The translations under genes and the position numbers were made by a program. Below the pieces are notes generated by a model. It did no database searches. It saw only the letters and a program-made list of their open reading frames with translations, and had not been told where the DNA came from. This document shows positions 46,710-56,285 of a stretch of DNA of 64,000 nt, in pieces. Every line of letters starts with the position of its first letter. Position 1 is the first letter of the stretch. The stretch is from positions 62,001-126,000 of the forward strand of contig JADJFX010000007.1 in the NCBI GenBank assembly GCA_016708345.1. The letters are read 5' to 3'. The DNA comes from Candidatus Rhodoferax bjergmarkensis. GTDB lineage: Bacteria > Pseudomonadota > Gammaproteobacteria > Burkholderiales > Burkholderiaceae_C.

Positions 46710-46967
46710 TCAATCCCGACCTTCGTCCATCAGTTGACGCAGGTCGAACGGAGTTGCTGGCAGGGGTGGGGCATCTTGCATAAATTGCCGCATGCGCGCG
46801 GCCGCCTGCACACCGGCGCGCCGGATGCCGCTGCCAGTGGGCAACAAATCAGCCACTGGCTCGCCACGCTGGGTAATGGTAAAGCCCTGCCCCGCGCGCA
46901 CCTGACGCAACAAATCCGCCAAATGGGTCTTGGTTTCGTAGCTGCCAATGGTTTGAAGGGGAGGCAT
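46710..46967 (-). CDS. Phd/YefM-type antitoxin
   Basis: An 85-residue protein (MPPLQTIGSYETKTHLADLL) of the Phd/YefM fold: SYETKTHLADLLRQVRAGQG and ITQRGEPVADLLP. ATG at 46967 with a GAAGGGG upstream. The C-terminal tail would neutralise the PIN toxin encoded next. Confidence 0.87.
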   Translation of the reverse strand: MPPLQTIGSYETKTHLADLLRQVRAGQGFTITQRGEPVADLLPTGSGIRRAGVQAAARMRQFMQDAPPLPATPFDLRQLMDEGRD

Positions 46968-47171
46968 ACGCTGTACCGAAAATGAAGCAGACCAGATTGT
47001 AGACCAGTTGACTTCAGGGCAGCAGTAAGCTGGCTTTTGGGCGGTGCTGGCGGGATGCAGTGCAAGGCGTCCTGAGCGCGGTTTGGCTAGCCAAATAAGC
47101 GAAGGATAACGAAGCAATGCGCCCGGCAGTGCCGTCAAAAACGGGATATTGGTTACTTCTGCATCCCTAAG

Positions 47172-47412
47172 CTAAGGACGAGGAAATTTATCGGCGGTTA
47201 TTTCATCGAATTCCAAAAGCAAATTCAGCGCTTCTTGTAACGCGACCAAACTGGCATCAATGACGCCCCATACAACTCGGTCGTCAACATCGGCGTAGCC
47301 ATGAATAAGCACATTGCGAAAAGCCACAATGCGCGGCAAATCCGGGATGGCTGCCGCCGTTGCAGGGTCTACCCAAAGCCCGCCACCAAGGTCAGACCAA
47401 CATTTTTCAAGT
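47172..47412 (-). pseudogene. HepT-like (DUF86) toxin remnant
   Basis: The minus-strand frame reads RIVAFRNVLIHGYADVDDRV then VWGVIDASLVALQEALNLLL and ends at TAG (47172-47174). The RxxxxH motif (RNVLIH) is that of HEPN/HepT RNase toxins. The frame is closed by a stop just before the visible start (near 47412), so the N-terminus is missing and no MntA antitoxin is seen. Between 47413 and 47590 I see nothing coding. Confidence 0.6.
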
Positions 47413-47590
47413 CAAATCGGCCACCAGCGTACGTGAAATAAGCGCGAACAGCTATCAAAGGAGTAGCACTGCTTGATTGCAAGATATGACCCTCGCACTG
47501 CGGGGGGAGCGCAGTATTTTGCTCGCCCTATTGACGGAGGTCGGCCAATGGGAGATCCCTTACTGCAGGTCCACCGCACGGACTCTAGGA

Positions 47591-49863
47591 TCATGCGAGA
47601 TTCGCACCTGCTTCTTTGCAGACGGTTTCCACGACAGCGGCAACCTCGTGCAAAAAGGAGTTTCGATCAGGAGAAGGAGTAACGTCTGGAATCGGCGCAG
47701 CACGCTCGTAGATTTGCTCGCCGATTATTGATGCGCGCGCATAGCTTGATCCTCGACCGGTCTGATTGAACGCCGATTGCCACTCCGACATTCTTTCTGC
47801 TCGTACCCGCCGTGTCGAAAGATCTAGAATCTTGGCCGAAATGGTATTGGCCAGTTCGTCAAATACCTGCTGCTTTTGAGCATCATCGGTGGGTTCCGCA
47901 GGCTCCCAACGCAGGGGGTTTTGCAGGAGGACATAAAGGCGATCTTGCAGTTGCTTGCGAAGGTCCGCGACTGGCTTTAGGTTGTCATACTCGTCACTAA
48001 AGCCTGGCGTGCTGAGTCGTCTGCTCAAGGCCCAAATGCGCTTCCAGTGCTCTTTGCCGACGCCTGGCTTGTATGCTAATCCGAGGCGCGGCCACCATGC
48101 GTCGTGAAAACTCTCGGCTGCGTTCTTTACGGCGAGAACCAAATTCATGCGGTCGTAAACTGGCGTGGCATGCACTGGTGCCGGCTTTTCGACGATTGCG
48201 TCGATCGCGGACAGCAATTTTTGCAATTCACCGATGGCACGTTTTTGCGTTTTCTTGGTTGTATCTAGGTGCTCATCAATACTGCCGACAAAGAAGCACG
48301 CTTCCTTCAGTCGGCCCCGTAGCGCACGTTCTGCGAACGGCCCCAGCTCTTCACCAATAGAGGCCAAGACGTTTTCGGCTGAGGCCAATACATGTTGCTC
48401 TTTGGCTGCTGCGTTAGGCAGGTTGTCGCCTTTCACTTCATCGAAATGCGTAAATACAAGTAGCAGCTTTCTAGCGCTACCGGTCGTGATCATTTCTCTC
48501 ATTGCGGCAACTGGAGCGGCCTGCATGGGAATGGTCGCGTTATCAACTAAAACGATTGCATCGGTCGATTCGATTCGCCGGGTTAGAGATGTCGAAATTG
48601 CTGCCACCGATTTTGGCGTGTGACCCAGACCTTCGCCATCCAGAAGAACCAACTTAGGTTGTTGCCCATCATTCCATTCCGGCATGAATGGGCCTGAGAC
48701 CCGAACGCCGTTTACCAGTGGCGTCAACAGCTTTCCAAAGCGAGGTGAATGATTGCTAGAGAAGCGGGTCACTGCCTTTATAAAGCAACCCGGTCGTCGG
48801 TTTGCCATGACCAGGACTGTGGCCATCCCTGCTTGCTGCGGCGAACAGCACCTTGGTCAAGAAGGGGGGGAAACCTTCGCTCAATCTCATCCATTAATTC
48901 GTCGCTAACGCGATGGAAATCCTCGTCCTCACGAAGTCGTCGATCCAGTTCACTCCTCAAACAGCTCATCGACCACACGCTGATCTTTTTCGTCAATTGC
49001 GCCAATTTCACCTTTCAGTTGATTGCCGTGTCGCGTTGCTATAGATCGCAGTTCAGAAAGACACTTGGTAAGCAAAGCATTGGTGGCATTGAGATCAATC
49101 GCTTGGTCAGCGGCTGTCTCTTCGACTGGAGTAACCTCAACTTCGTCCTCATCATCATCTTCGTCATCTAGCTCAGGGGCATGTGGACCGTTGCCGAGAA
49201 CGTAGTTGAAGCGAAATCGCTGATTCACATGCATGAGCAATTTGCGCAGCATTTCCTTGTCTGCATCCCCTCTGTACGCTGCCAGTACGGCCTCGGAAAT
49301 GCACTCGTTCAAATGCTCACGAACTTCATCAATCGGAAAGAATGTGACAACCGCCTGGTATGGTCCTGGCGCCAGAACCACCTCAGTTTCGTGGACAGTA
49401 GTCTTGGCGGTCGATGTCGACGGAAATCGCTCAGTTTCAGGGTCCGTACCGATCAATTGTCTGAGCAGTGTTGTTTTACCAGCACCTGTGGTTCCGAGCA
49501 GTAGCGCCCGCCGGTATTCCGAGTCTTGGGATTTTGGCAAGGGAATGACTGCCTCGCGCACAGAACCAAAGTCACTTTGCTCTGGCTCCATTCCATGAAA
49601 AAGATTTCAACGACGCGGCGGTGGAAGCGCTTTTCGGCTTCGGCTTTGGCGGCCATGCTCCAGAATGCCTCGTCGCCCAATATCTGATTGAGTTGGTCCT
49701 TCAACTCATTTGCTTCGGCATCGTCGGACGTGCCCAGACCTTGCCTAACCCTGATTCCTGCCTTCCCTGTATTCGGGTCAATCCGAGCAGGATGGCGGAA
49801 TATCACAGCCCACGCACTGCGACCTTGCGAGCGGCTCAGTGTTGCAGCGAATCGTTTTTCCAT
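47591..49863 (-). pseudogene. Dynamin-like GTPase with N-terminal arm-type DNA-binding domain, three frameshifts
   Basis: Three frames add up to one protein of about 757 residues from an ATG at 49863. The first 90 residues (AWAVIFRHPARIDPNTGKAG, then VRQGLGTSDDAEA) look like the arm-binding domain of phage integrases. Next comes a P-loop GTPase: G1 LLGTTGAGKTTLLRQ, an acidic stretch (LDDEDDDEDEVEV), G3 LLDGEGLGHT and G4-like THFDEV, then a helical C-terminal region. Frameshifts lie near 49590-49600, 48953-48960 and 48775-48790; at each, one base restores the frame. Pieces in their own frames are 48950-49591 and 47591-48826. Either a decayed gene or sequencing error. A large fused protein of this kind may act at membranes or in defence; this is inference. 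Confidence 0.65.
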
Positions 49864-49874
49864 GGTAAAACTCC

Positions 49875-49955
49875 GTTGTTCAGTTGTTGTTCCGATGAAG
49901 TGTAGACGGCAGAAATATCGGTGTCAAGTATTTTCTGAACAACGACAGAACAACG
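49875..49955 (-). promoter_or_regulatory. Promoter with flanking GTTGTTC operators
   Basis: On the minus strand TTGACA (49922-49927) and TACACT (49899-49904) are separated by exactly 17 bases. GTTGTTC half-sites lie in pairs both upstream of the -35 (49937-49954, reading GTTGTTC in the transcript direction) and downstream of the -10 (49875-49890, reading GAACAAC). The arrangement is that of a repressed or looped promoter driving the GTPase gene. Confidence 0.6.
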
Positions 49956-49996
49956 AAATAATTTTACAGACGGTGACCTCTCGTAGATGCGGGCAA

Positions 49997-50295
49997 TCAC
50001 TCCTGAATTGATAGCTACCTGCACCCGCCAGACGTGCGCAAAGGCACTATTTGACACACAAACCCGGCGTCTTGCGCATGGATTGAGCGTCATGGGCCGG
50101 TCCTCACATCGACCGGCTGACGCCCTGCAGCCTGTCCCAACAGGTGTGCCTTTCAGCCCCGCATCCACGTATGAAAGCGCCCCAGCCAGGCCAGCACTTT
50201 GTGGGGCGCATGGGCTCGCTTCCATTGCCCGGCGGCATATTGTTGGCCTCGGCCAGTGTGGGGTAGGTGTGGATGGTGCCCAGAATCTTGTTCAG
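49997..50295 (-). repeat. Duplicated segment, copy A (with dispersed repeat copy 8)
   Basis: About 300 bases closely match 63099-63408. It holds the long-form dispersed repeat (49999-50071, TCCTGAATTGATAGCTACC), a spacer and the 3' end of the oxidoreductase gene. The copies differ by scattered substitutions and small indels. Confidence 0.8.
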
Positions 50296-51440
50296 CCCCA
50301 GGCCGTGTTTCATGGCCAGCACAAACTCCGCCCATTAAATCGCCGCGTGTTCACCAACGATGGTCACGCGCCCAAAATGCAGTCTTTGCCCGGCACCGTC
50401 AGCACTGACAAAACCGTGCGCCGTGCCGTCCGCTATCAGCGCAGTCCGGTCGTCAATGCCGTATTGTGTGACCTCATAGGCAATGCCTTTCTCTTTGGCA
50501 TCTTGCTCATAGCGGGGCCCACCCCGCGCCACCGGGCTCGATAAAGGTATTACGGCACCACCGAATAGTCCACCTTGAACTTTTTGAAGTGCCCAAACAG
50601 CGCGTTTACGCGGCATACGAACCATGTGGGGAAGCGGTGTGGGTGAATTGGTAAAGGCCCAGCCACATCGCCCGCCGCGTAGATGTTGGGGTACAGCGTT
50701 TCCAGATAATCGTTCACCGCCACGGTGCGCTGTGTGGGAATACCCAGTTCTTCCAGACCATAACCCTGCAGGCGGGCCACGCGGCCCACGGCGCAGAGCA
50801 AGGCATCAAACTCGATACGTTTCTCGACGCCTTGGTGCGCAACGACGATGAATTTGCGGGCGTCGTTGCCCTCGCCCTCGCCCTCGCCCTCGCCCTCGCC
50901 CTCCCGCTCGCAGCGCAGGGCCTGGTGGCTGGTTAACACATCCACACCGTCGCGGGTCAGGGAGTCGCGGGCCAGGTCAGAAACCTCGGTGTCTTCGCGG
51001 ATCATGAGGCGCGGGGCCATCTCAATTTGTGTCACCTTGGAGCCCAGGCGGGCAAAACTCTGCGCCAGTTCGCAACCAATCGGGCCGCCGCCCAGCACCA
51101 CCAGCCGCGCGGTGGGCGCATCGCGTTTGGAAAATTCGTCCCACAGGGTGTCGCTGGTCACATAACCCGTCATCCAGACCCGTAGCGGCGGCACGAAGCG
51201 GACGGGCTCCTGCGGCAATAACGATGGCGCGGGTGGTGGGCGCTGGGTGCCTCCATCGTTCGATTTGATTTCCACCGTCCACGGGTCAGTGATGCGCGCA
51301 TAGCCTTGCAGCACTTCCACGCCCAGGCGGTGTAGCGCTCGCGCACCAACCTCTCGCAGCGCACGGGCGCAGGCATGATGGCAGTAATACTGGTCAGCCC
51401 CCTGCCCTTCTTGTTGGACTTGCAGGGTTTTCCCTGCTGG
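50153..51440 (-). pseudogene. Decayed pyridine-nucleotide-disulfide oxidoreductase (mercuric reductase-like)
   Basis: Family parts appear in order on the minus strand but in different frames: YVTSDTLWDEFSKRDAPTAR, LVVLGGGPIGCELAQSFARL, LLCAVGRVARLQGYGLEELG, YPNIYAAGDVAGP, NALFGHFKKFKVDYSVVP, EQDAKEKGIAYEVTQYGIDD and LGLNKILGTIHTYPTLAEAN. This is the NAD(P)- and FAD-linked disulfide oxidoreductase family; the N-terminal FAD-binding part with the redox cysteines is absent. It has at least four frameshifts. A GCCCTC hexamer repeated six times (50868-50903) codes EG repeats in it. The 5' side meets the chemoreceptor gene coming from the other strand. Confidence 0.7.
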
Positions 51441-51479
51441 GCTCAACTGGGCACGGTGGGGGGTGGCTGCGCCGCCTTG

Positions 51480-52399
51480 TGGTGGTGGTTTCACCGGGCT
51501 TTCTCGCCGGCGGTGGATGCCGCCAGCACCTTCGCCGATGCCTTGGCCAGCTGCAACCTCACGACACAAGCGCCCAGCGGCTTTGTGCCACCTTTCAACG
51601 CCCTGCTGCAGCCTGTTCCAAATCCAGATCAACCTGCAAGCGGTGGTGGGCGACGTGCGCTCGCAAATCGACCGCTTCCAGCCAGACTTCCAGCGAAATT
51701 GCCGAAGGGCTACCAACCTCTCGGACCGCACCGAGTCGCAGGCCGGCTCACGGAAACTGCGACCTTAGGAGTGAACTGTCCGATGCGGTGCACGAGGCAA
51801 CCTCTACGGTGGAGCGTATCGACCAGCAAAGCAAGCAAAGCAATGCTGCGGCGTCGGCCAGCGCACAGGCCGTACAGCGGGTGGACAACGCCATGCAGGC
51901 CATCGCGCAGTCGTCGCAGCGCATGACCGACATCATCAGCACCATTGAAGGTATTGCCTTTCAAACCAACCTGCTGGCGCTCAATGCCGCCGTGGAAGCG
52001 GCCCGGGCGGGCGAGCAGGGCCGCGGCTTTGCGGTGGTGGCCACCGAGGTGCGTGCGCTGGCTGGGCGCAGTGCCAGCGCCGCCCGTGAAATCCGTGCCC
52101 TGATTGCGCAAAGTGGGCAGCAAATCACCGAGGGCACGCAACAAATGCACAGCGCCGGTGAAACCGTGCACCACGTGGCCCGCAGCGTGCAGGAGGTCGG
52201 GACGCTGATTGCGCAGTTCGACCATGCCACACACACCCAGGCCCAGGGCATTGCGCAGATCAACGAGGCCGTGCGCCATGTGGACGACATGACCCAACAA
52301 AATGCAGCCCTGGCCGAGCAGTCGGCAGCGGCTGCGGCGGGCCTAAAATCGGGCGCTGTGGGACTTGCACGCGCGGTGCAGGTGTTCCACCTGCCCTGA
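51480..52399 (+). pseudogene. Methyl-accepting chemotaxis protein, 5' part decayed
   Basis: The last 215 residues are an intact MCP signalling domain: STIEGIAFQTNLLALNAAVE, AARAGEQGRGFAVVATEVRA and LAGRSASAAREIRALI, with methylation helices on both sides. Upstream the match to QINLQAVVGDVRSQIDRFQ, SSEIAEG and TNLSDRTESQA runs through several frames, so the start and any sensor domain are lost. It shares TGATG with the next gene. Confidence 0.75.
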
Positions 52400-53290
52400 T
52401 GAATGACCAAACCCTCTACACCCTGCTGAACCACCACCCCATCGCCTGCAAGGCGGTGTTCGACGCCATGGCGGTGCCCTGCCTCGTGCGCCACGCCGAT
52501 GGCCACTGGGTACTGGTGAACCACAGCGCCGTACAGACCCTGGGAGCAGACCTGGAACAACTGCGCGCCGCAGGTACAGCCGGTGCCATTTCCGTTGCCT
52601 GGCTTGCTGCACTGGCGCAGGCCCAGCAGCAGGCCTTCGCCACGGGCATGCCCGTGCGTTGCAGTGCCCCAGCGCCCACTTCCGGCTTGCAAAACGGGCA
52701 CGCAGCGCAGTTGCTGTGCCACCCGGTGCCCGACGAGCAGCAGTGCCCTGCTTTCGCGGTGTTCCAGGTACTGGACGCCCCCGCGTCAGGCTGTACCGAT
52801 GCGCAAGGGCGCAGCGAGTCTTTCTTCCGCACGCTGGTGGAATGGTCTCCAGACGCGATGCTGGTCCAATGCAACGGCCTGATTGCCTATGCCAATCCGG
52901 CGGCCGTGGCCATGTTCGGGGGCGAGGGTGAGCAGGACCTGCGCCGGCGCAGCCTGGTGTCACTGGTGCCGCCGATTTCCGCGAGGAACAAGCCGCCCGC
53001 ATGCACGCACTGGAGCAGGGCCAGCTACTCTCGCCCGCAGCGAAAGCCAGTTCCTGCGCCCGGACGGTCAGGTGTTTGACGCCGAGGTGCAGGGTATCCG
53101 CATGGTGCAGTTCGAGGAAGTCTGCACCGTGCTCGTGCTGCGGGAAATTTCGGACCGCATTGCCGCACGCGCGCAGCGCCAGGCCGACGAACAGGCCCTG
53201 CGCGACGCCGCCCTGCACACCCAGACCATCCTGGACAACATGGTCGATGGCGTGATCTCCATCAACGCCCAAGGGCTGGTGGAGTCAATA
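52399..53290 (+). pseudogene. PAS-domain sensor protein, frameshifted and truncated
   Basis: Starts MNDQTLYTLLNHHPIACKAV with a first PAS-like domain (PCLVRHADGHWVLVNHSAVQ), then a second (FFRTLVEWSPDAMLVQCNGL) and the beginning of a third (HTQTILDNMVDGVISINAQG). A frameshift occurs after SLVSLVPP near 52975-52980 (one base would continue as PDFREEQAARMHALEQGQ), and another near 53030. The frame is cut after INAQGLVES near 53290, where unrelated DNA begins. The output domain is missing. It was probably co-transcribed with the chemoreceptor. Confidence 0.7.
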
Positions 53291-53510
53291 AAACATGCCG
53301 CCCCACATGTTTTTTGGGCCAGGGGGTGCACGAAGTGTTGGGACGACGACGGAATACGAGACACCACATGAGGCCAAGTATCGCACCTTAGAAGCGCCTG
53401 CGATCCGCGTGAAGCAGTCCATTTAGCGCCCCACCTGGCAGATTCACCACCAGGGCTTGATGTTCAAGAGCGTGATGTGCTGGGCGCGGCATGTACCGAG
53501 CGCAGAGACA
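53291..53510. other. Unassigned DNA between sensor relic and IS91-like element
   Basis: No convincing gene. One plus-strand stretch (WQIHHQGLMFKSVMCWARHV, about 53439-53500) is open for a short distance but I cannot name it. It separates the sensor break from the left end of the IS91-like element, so the break was not made by that element directly. Confidence 0.4.
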
Positions 53511-55186
53511 TCCCGCAGCGATTCAAAATCGCCACTTTGACCTCTCACCAGTTGATACGCTGATCGACCTCAAAGTCGGGTACCGGTTGAGCTGCCCCAT
53601 CCCAGTCGGTTGCCCAATCTGGCTCGGTTTGCGCCCCGTCATCCATCTGCGCATCACCGCAGTCATCCCACAGCGGTGGTCCGCGCGCTGGGGCTATGTG
53701 CGGGGGCTCCGAGTCCACCCCGATGTGATCCAGAATCCGCCTGATCTGCCTGCCCTCGGTGACAAAGGCGATCAGGCGCATCTGCCCGCCACATAGCGGG
53801 CACAGCAACGGGAACACCTCGTAGATGCGGGCGATCAGCACCGCCCACAGGTAGTGGGCCGGGCGCTTGGTCGGTACGGGTTCGGGCGTGGGTGAAATTG
53901 CATTGCCCAGCGGCGCGGGGCGGTGTGCGTCATCGCCCGTGGCATCTGGCTGGGCATCCGCCATGGCCGTAACCGCTGAGCGCAGCGGCGAGTTCGGCGC
54001 CAGCACACCAAAGTAGCGATGCCGGTGGGTGCGCGGTGGTGGCACCAGGGCGGCAATGCGGTCGATCAGCTCCAGCGCTGTGAGGTGCAGTTCGTCCACC
54101 TTGGCGCCACGCTTGTCACTGGTGGGCTCGCTGCGCTGTTTGGCGCAGCGGTACACCAGGGCTGCGCCCTCTTTGCGAAGGCGTTCCATGGCAAAGGGTG
54201 GGCGGGCGCAATACCTCAGCAAGCGCTCCAGGGCTGCGCGGTCGTCTGCTTCAATGCAGACACCGGCGTCCACCGAGAAGCCGCTGTGCTGGTAGGCCAG
54301 CATCTCTTTGGCATCAGCCTTCTCGATCAGGCCCCGGCCGACGAAGGCGCGCAGGATGCGTCGGCGCAAATCGGTCTGTACCTGGGCCACAGCGGTCTCG
54401 TCGATAGCACTGGCCGGGTGAAAAACGATGCCCGGTGGTGAGGATTGGACGTCGGTTTGGCCCACCACCGCCACCGGTATTTCCTCAAACACGCCATCGA
54501 CCACACAGACGTGGAAGTGCACATGAGCGTTCAGGCTGGAGCCGAACCGGTGGATAAACGCCACGGCGCCGATGTGCTTGGCCGCCTTGTCCACATTTGC
54601 CGCACCGGGGCTGTGGGTCTGCAGGCTTTGCGCAATGACCCGCAGGAAGATGCGCAGCACCATGTTGAGCACTGCCCCGTCACGCTGCATGAAATAGCGC
54701 AGTCGCTTCGGCACCGACAGCACCCACTGGCGCACCGGCAGGCGGGGGAAGACGTGGTCGCAGAGGTGCGCCGCCGTCTCCACCATGCGCCGGGTGTTGC
54801 ACGAGGGGCACACGCCCCGGCCTTTGCAGGAATAGGCCACGAAGTAGTCGTGCCCGCAGTCATCACACCACGCCCGGGCAAAGCCATGGGCGAAGATGCC
54901 GCATTCCAGATATTTGCGAAAGGCTTGGCGGACATAGGGCCTGGGGCTGTGGTGGTCGCCCTGGCCATCGAACTGACCGGCACTGGCCAACTCAAACCAG
55001 GTCTCAAAATGCTCGGCTATGGTTTGGTACAGCAGGGTCCGCTCGGGGTGGTGCCGGTTGTAGAGCTTTGGCTTTGTACCCGCTTGCCCGCCCGCGTGTG
55101 AATGCGCTTGCGTTGGGCGTGCAGTGGCGGGCATGGGGCAGTGCCAGCGTGGGCTGGGTGCCTGATGATACTGGGTTTATATCCAG
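53511..55186 (-). mobile_element. IS91-like element, copy A
   Basis: Bounds are estimated from what is shared with the second copy: GCAGCGATTCAAAATCG (53515-53531 and 61338-61354) on one side and TTTATATCCAG (about 55176-55186 and 63043-63053) on the other. Between lies an intact transposase gene. There are no terminal inverted repeats, as expected for a rolling-circle element. Confidence 0.7.
53545..55134 (-). CDS. IS91-family transposase (HUH, Y2-type), copy A
   Basis: The 529-residue protein has the N-terminal zinc-binding domain (CDDCGHDYFV, CKGRGVCPSCNTRRM) and the HUH motif HVHFHVCVVDG near residue 220; a catalytic tyrosine is expected around RYCARPPFAMERL near residue 300. IS91 transposases move single strands by rolling-circle replication. 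The frame is intact, so the element may be active. A near-identical but frameshifted relative is at 61388-62987. Confidence 0.93.
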   Translation of the reverse strand: MPATARPTQAHSHAGGQAGTKPKLYNRHHPERTLLYQTIAEHFETWFELASAGQFDGQGDHHSPRPYVRQAFRKYLECGIFAHGFARAWCDDCGHDYFVAYSCKGRGVCPSCNTRRMVETAAHLCDHVFPRLPVRQWVLSVPKRLRYFMQRDGAVLNMVLRIFLRVIAQSLQTHSPGAANVDKAAKHIGAVAFIHRFGSSLNAHVHFHVCVVDGVFEEIPVAVVGQTDVQSSPPGIVFHPASAIDETAVAQVQTDLRRRILRAFVGRGLIEKADAKEMLAYQHSGFSVDAGVCIEADDRAALERLLRYCARPPFAMERLRKEGAALVYRCAKQRSEPTSDKRGAKVDELHLTALELIDRIAALVPPPRTHRHRYFGVLAPNSPLRSAVTAMADAQPDATGDDAHRPAPLGNAISPTPEPVPTKRPAHYLWAVLIARIYEVFPLLCPLCGGQMRLIAFVTEGRQIRRILDHIGVDSEPPHIAPARGPPLWDDCGDAQMDDGAQTEPDWATDWDGAAQPVPDFEVDQRINW

Positions 55187-55520
55187 CTTCGTCACAGGCA
55201 GAGCCAACCACTGGGCGCGCAAATAACGTCATCATTGTGGACTTTCCCGACCCCACCAATTTTTCCATCGGCAAGCTCTACAACAAACGCCTCGTCATTG
55301 TCAAAGCGCCAGTGAAAGCGGGAAGGCTGGGCGGTGAAGAACGAAACCGCCTTGTAGGGTGTCACCGTGCCCACGGTGCGCAGTACTCGCGCGGTTTTCA
55401 CTTCGATCGCCCACAATGACATCGGCCTCAAGGGGTAGGGTCCATCCAACCCTGCGGGCTGTCGAGCGATGCCTGGGTGATGGTGTCCGGGTTGGGGGGA
55501 ATCTGGGGAAGACGGGACAT
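55187..55520 (-). pseudogene. Unrecognised gene, frameshifted and cut by IS91-like element A
   Basis: An ATG at 55520 with GGAG upstream begins MSRLPQIPPNPDTITQASLD, shifts by one base near 55445 and continues as LRPMSLWAIEVKTARVLRTV, FTAQPSRFHWRFDNDEAFVV, then meets the right end of the element near 55187. I do not recognise a family. It is divergent from the tetR gene, so the palindrome between may control both. Confidence 0.45.
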
Positions 55521-55565
55521 GGGGGAACTCCTTATGGATGAAAAGAGAGGTACGGTTTGCTAGTA

Positions 55566-55585
55566 AATATGACGAATGTCATATT
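55566..55585. promoter_or_regulatory. TetR-type operator
   Basis: AATATGAC-gaat-GTCATATT is a perfect 20-base palindrome between the divergent gene at 55520 and tetR at 55648. Its size and place fit an autoregulatory TetR box. Confidence 0.6.
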
Positions 55586-55647
55586 CGTGCAAATGCGGGG
55601 TAGCATTGCTGACGCCCGGGGGTCGTCATAGTTGGAATGCGAAACAC

Positions 55648-56261
55648 ATGTCCCTGAACACCCGCGAAAAAATGATTTCTGGCGCCGCCGACCTGATCAG
55701 TCGCCGGGGGATCAATGGCACCAGTCTGCGCAACGTGGTAGACCACACGGGCACCCCGCGCGGCTCGCTTGCGCATCACTTCCCGGTGGCAAGATGCAGA
55801 TGCTGGAAGAGGCCATCGCCTTTGCGTCCGACGCGGTGGCCGTTCCGCTGCACAGCGCCGTGGCGGACAAGGGCGTGGTGGCGGGCTTGCGCAGCTTCAT
55901 TGGTTGGTGGCGTGCGCTTCTGCTTGCGTCGGACTTTGAAGCCGGTTGCGCCGTGATGGCCGTGGCCGTGGAGCCCCTGACCAGTACGGAGGGTGCCGCG
56001 CCCGAATCACCGGGCCAGCCCGAAAAATTGAGGGCTTTGGCACACGCCGCCTTTGGTCGTTGGGAAACCATCCTGACTGATGCCTTGTGCCAAGAGGGTG
56101 TGGACACCGCCCAAGCCAAGCGCTTGGCGGTATTGTGCGTGGCCGCGATTGAAGGCACGGTCGCCCTCTGCCGCGCCGCACGCAGCCCGCAAGCCTTGGA
56201 CGATGTACTGCAGGAATTGGAAGCCCTGCTCGTGGTGCGCATCGCAAGCGCCCAGGCATAA
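55648..56261 (+). pseudogene. TetR/AcrR-family regulator with one frameshift
   Basis: Starts MSLNTREKMISGAADLISRR, with the TetR helix-turn-helix in GINGTSLRNVVDHTGTPRGS then LAHHFP; the frame then breaks near 55788 (one base missing in CACTTCCCGGTGGCAAG) and continues as GGKMQMLEEAIAFASDAVAV to SAQA at 56261. If repaired it would be about 205 residues of the YxaF/LmrA-like group. It may be a sequencing error because everything else is well kept. The gene lies next to tesB and other acyl-CoA genes. Confidence 0.75.
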
Positions 56262-56285
56262 GAGCATGTTCTGAGGCGTTACAGC

